Source: Acetobacteraceae bacterium (GTDB lineage Bacteria; Pseudomonadota; Alphaproteobacteria; Acetobacterales; Acetobacteraceae). From it: a stretch of DNA of 5,506 nucleotides. The stretch is from contig JASHVB010000932.1 of assembly GCA_030039695.1 (NCBI GenBank), positions 1-5,506 on the forward strand. The letters are read 5' to 3'. The translations under genes were made by a program, and so were the position numbers. The notes beneath the pieces are model-generated. The model was given only the letters and a program-made list of their open reading frames with translations, did no database searches and was not told the DNA's origin. Shown here piece after piece: positions 5,097 to 5,506 of this stretch; within the stretch, counting starts at the first letter, position 1; each line of letters opens with the position of its first letter.

Positions 5097-5431
5097 GACC
5101 ACTTCTTCAACCACATAGATTTCTCCGGCTCGAATTGCGCGTCGCCGCAGTCCGCATACGACATCGCTCTGCATCAGCGAGCTGACCGCTCGGTCAACAG
5201 CCCGCTTCGCCACGCCTCAAGCAGATCGCGCGACACTTCCGGAAGCCGCCTGCGTACCAGCCATGTGCTCGGGTCCACTTACGCGAGTGTAGCCCTGGTG
5301 CGCCACGAGCGCCGTACCTCACGCCGGATCAGGCAATCGTCCAGCAACCCATCAGCGAACACGATCGGTGGGACTCCCAGACTCACACTGCGACTATCCG
5401 ACTCCCGATCTATGTGTACGGCCACCGTCTC
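5097..5431. other. Non-coding or decayed stretch downstream of the CBS gene
   Basis: I see no supported gene here. On the minus strand, short protein-like segments occur in different frames: SLGVPPIVFADGLLDDCLIR (ORF 5425 to 5279, GTG start, 48 residues), LVRRRLPEVSRDLLEAWRSG (ending before a stop near 5178) and RRRAIRAGEIYVVEEVVKAA (about 5020-5150). Interrupted frames on one strand suggest a degraded minus-strand gene or genes, but no family is recognisable. Low GC3 in these segments argues against intact genes. Confidence 0.3.
5183..5196. promoter_or_regulatory. Palindrome TGACCG-CT-CGGTCA, TetR-operator-like
   Basis: Two perfect 6-bp arms lie around a 2-bp centre; outer flanks GC and CAGC add partial symmetry. 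Short palindromes with a TGACCG/CGGTCA core are common as TetR-family operators. No TetR gene or clear promoter is visible nearby, so the role is open. Confidence 0.35.
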
Positions 5432-5506
5432 TTACGGTCTTCGCGTCTCGAACCGATAGGGCGTTTCCTCTGCCGTTTGCGGATCGAGCGTCAGACGATG
5501 TTCCAG
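5432..5506 (-). CDS. Possible C-terminal tail (24 residues) of a gene entering from the right edge
   Basis: A minus-strand frame is open from the right edge to TAA at 5434-5432. It reads LEHRLTLDPQTAEETPYRFE followed by TRRP. The residue mix is protein-like, but 24 codons are easily open by chance and GC3 is only moderate (about 14 of 24). No family can be assigned. If real, its gene would be convergent with the CBS gene, with the inverted repeat at 5028-5096 lying between them. Confidence 0.22.
   Translation of the reverse strand: MEHRLTLDPQTAEETPYRFETRRP

Noticed and set aside
5279..5425. Minus-strand 48-codon ORF containing SLGVPPIVFADG, faintly thioredoxin-like
   Set aside because: The GVP-like stretch recalls the cis-Pro region of thioredoxin folds, but no CxxC or fold context is present and GC3 is low. 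It is kept only as a possible relic in the regional entry.
5265..5459. Plus-strand open frame of 64 codons
   Set aside because: It is Ser/Thr/Arg-rich with no ribosome binding site or motif, and lies opposite the fragmentary minus-strand frames.
1..5506. CRISPR array, tRNA, rRNA, toxin-antitoxin pair or insertion sequence
   Set aside because: I found no regularly spaced repeats, cloverleaf, rRNA motif, transposase motif or terminal inverted repeats with target duplication.

Overview
The window looks like chromosomal DNA of a GC-rich alphaproteobacterium. Acetobacteraceae/Rhodospirillales is my best guess; it rests on protein style and composition and is inference only. Two genes are certain, a third enters from the left edge, and more than a third of the window is non-coding or decayed. 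I see no rRNA, tRNA, CRISPR array, complete insertion sequence or phage gene.

Layout. (a) 1-137, minus strand: the first 45 codons of a gene that continues beyond the left edge, probably an alpha/beta-hydrolase, with a good ribosome binding site. (b) 138-762: an intergenic stretch with a tandem 10-bp repeat, several dyads, possible coding remnants in shifting frames, and a 27-bp imperfect copy of part of gene (a) just in front of the next gene. (c) 763-3300, plus strand: an 845-residue Pat/PatZ-type protein. It has an NDP-forming acyl-CoA synthetase-like body (CoA-binding, succinyl-CoA-ligase-like and ATP-grasp parts) and a C-terminal GNAT acetyltransferase. Both histidine positions used for phosphate transfer in active ligases appear to be lost, so it is most likely a protein lysine acyltransferase with a non-catalytic, ligand-sensing body. 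(d) 3301-4085: a gene-poor, less GC-rich stretch with a hairpin after gene (c), a perfect 7-bp dyad and one doubtful 46-codon ORF. (e) 4086-5005: an FNR/FixK-type box, a leader of about 160 nt, then a CBS-CBS-BON protein with a textbook ribosome binding site. (f) 5006-5506: a long imperfect inverted repeat just after the CBS gene, a TetR-operator-like palindrome, fragmentary minus-strand reading frames and no convincing gene.

How the parts may work together. Genes (a) and (c) diverge. Gene (e) is about 1 kb downstream of (c), with its own candidate oxygen-responsive promoter and visibly lower GC3, so it is probably a separate unit. Both (c) and (e) carry domains that read metabolite or adenylate status (CoA/acyl-CoA/ATP for the Pat body, adenine nucleotides for the CBS pair), and (e) is probably switched on at low oxygen. 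A functional link between them is speculation. I did not find a clear undescribed multi-gene system. The most unusual observations are the doubly dead ligase body of the Pat homologue, the FixK-type promoter of the CBS-BON gene, the 27-bp repeat at 41/741 and the structured element after the CBS gene.
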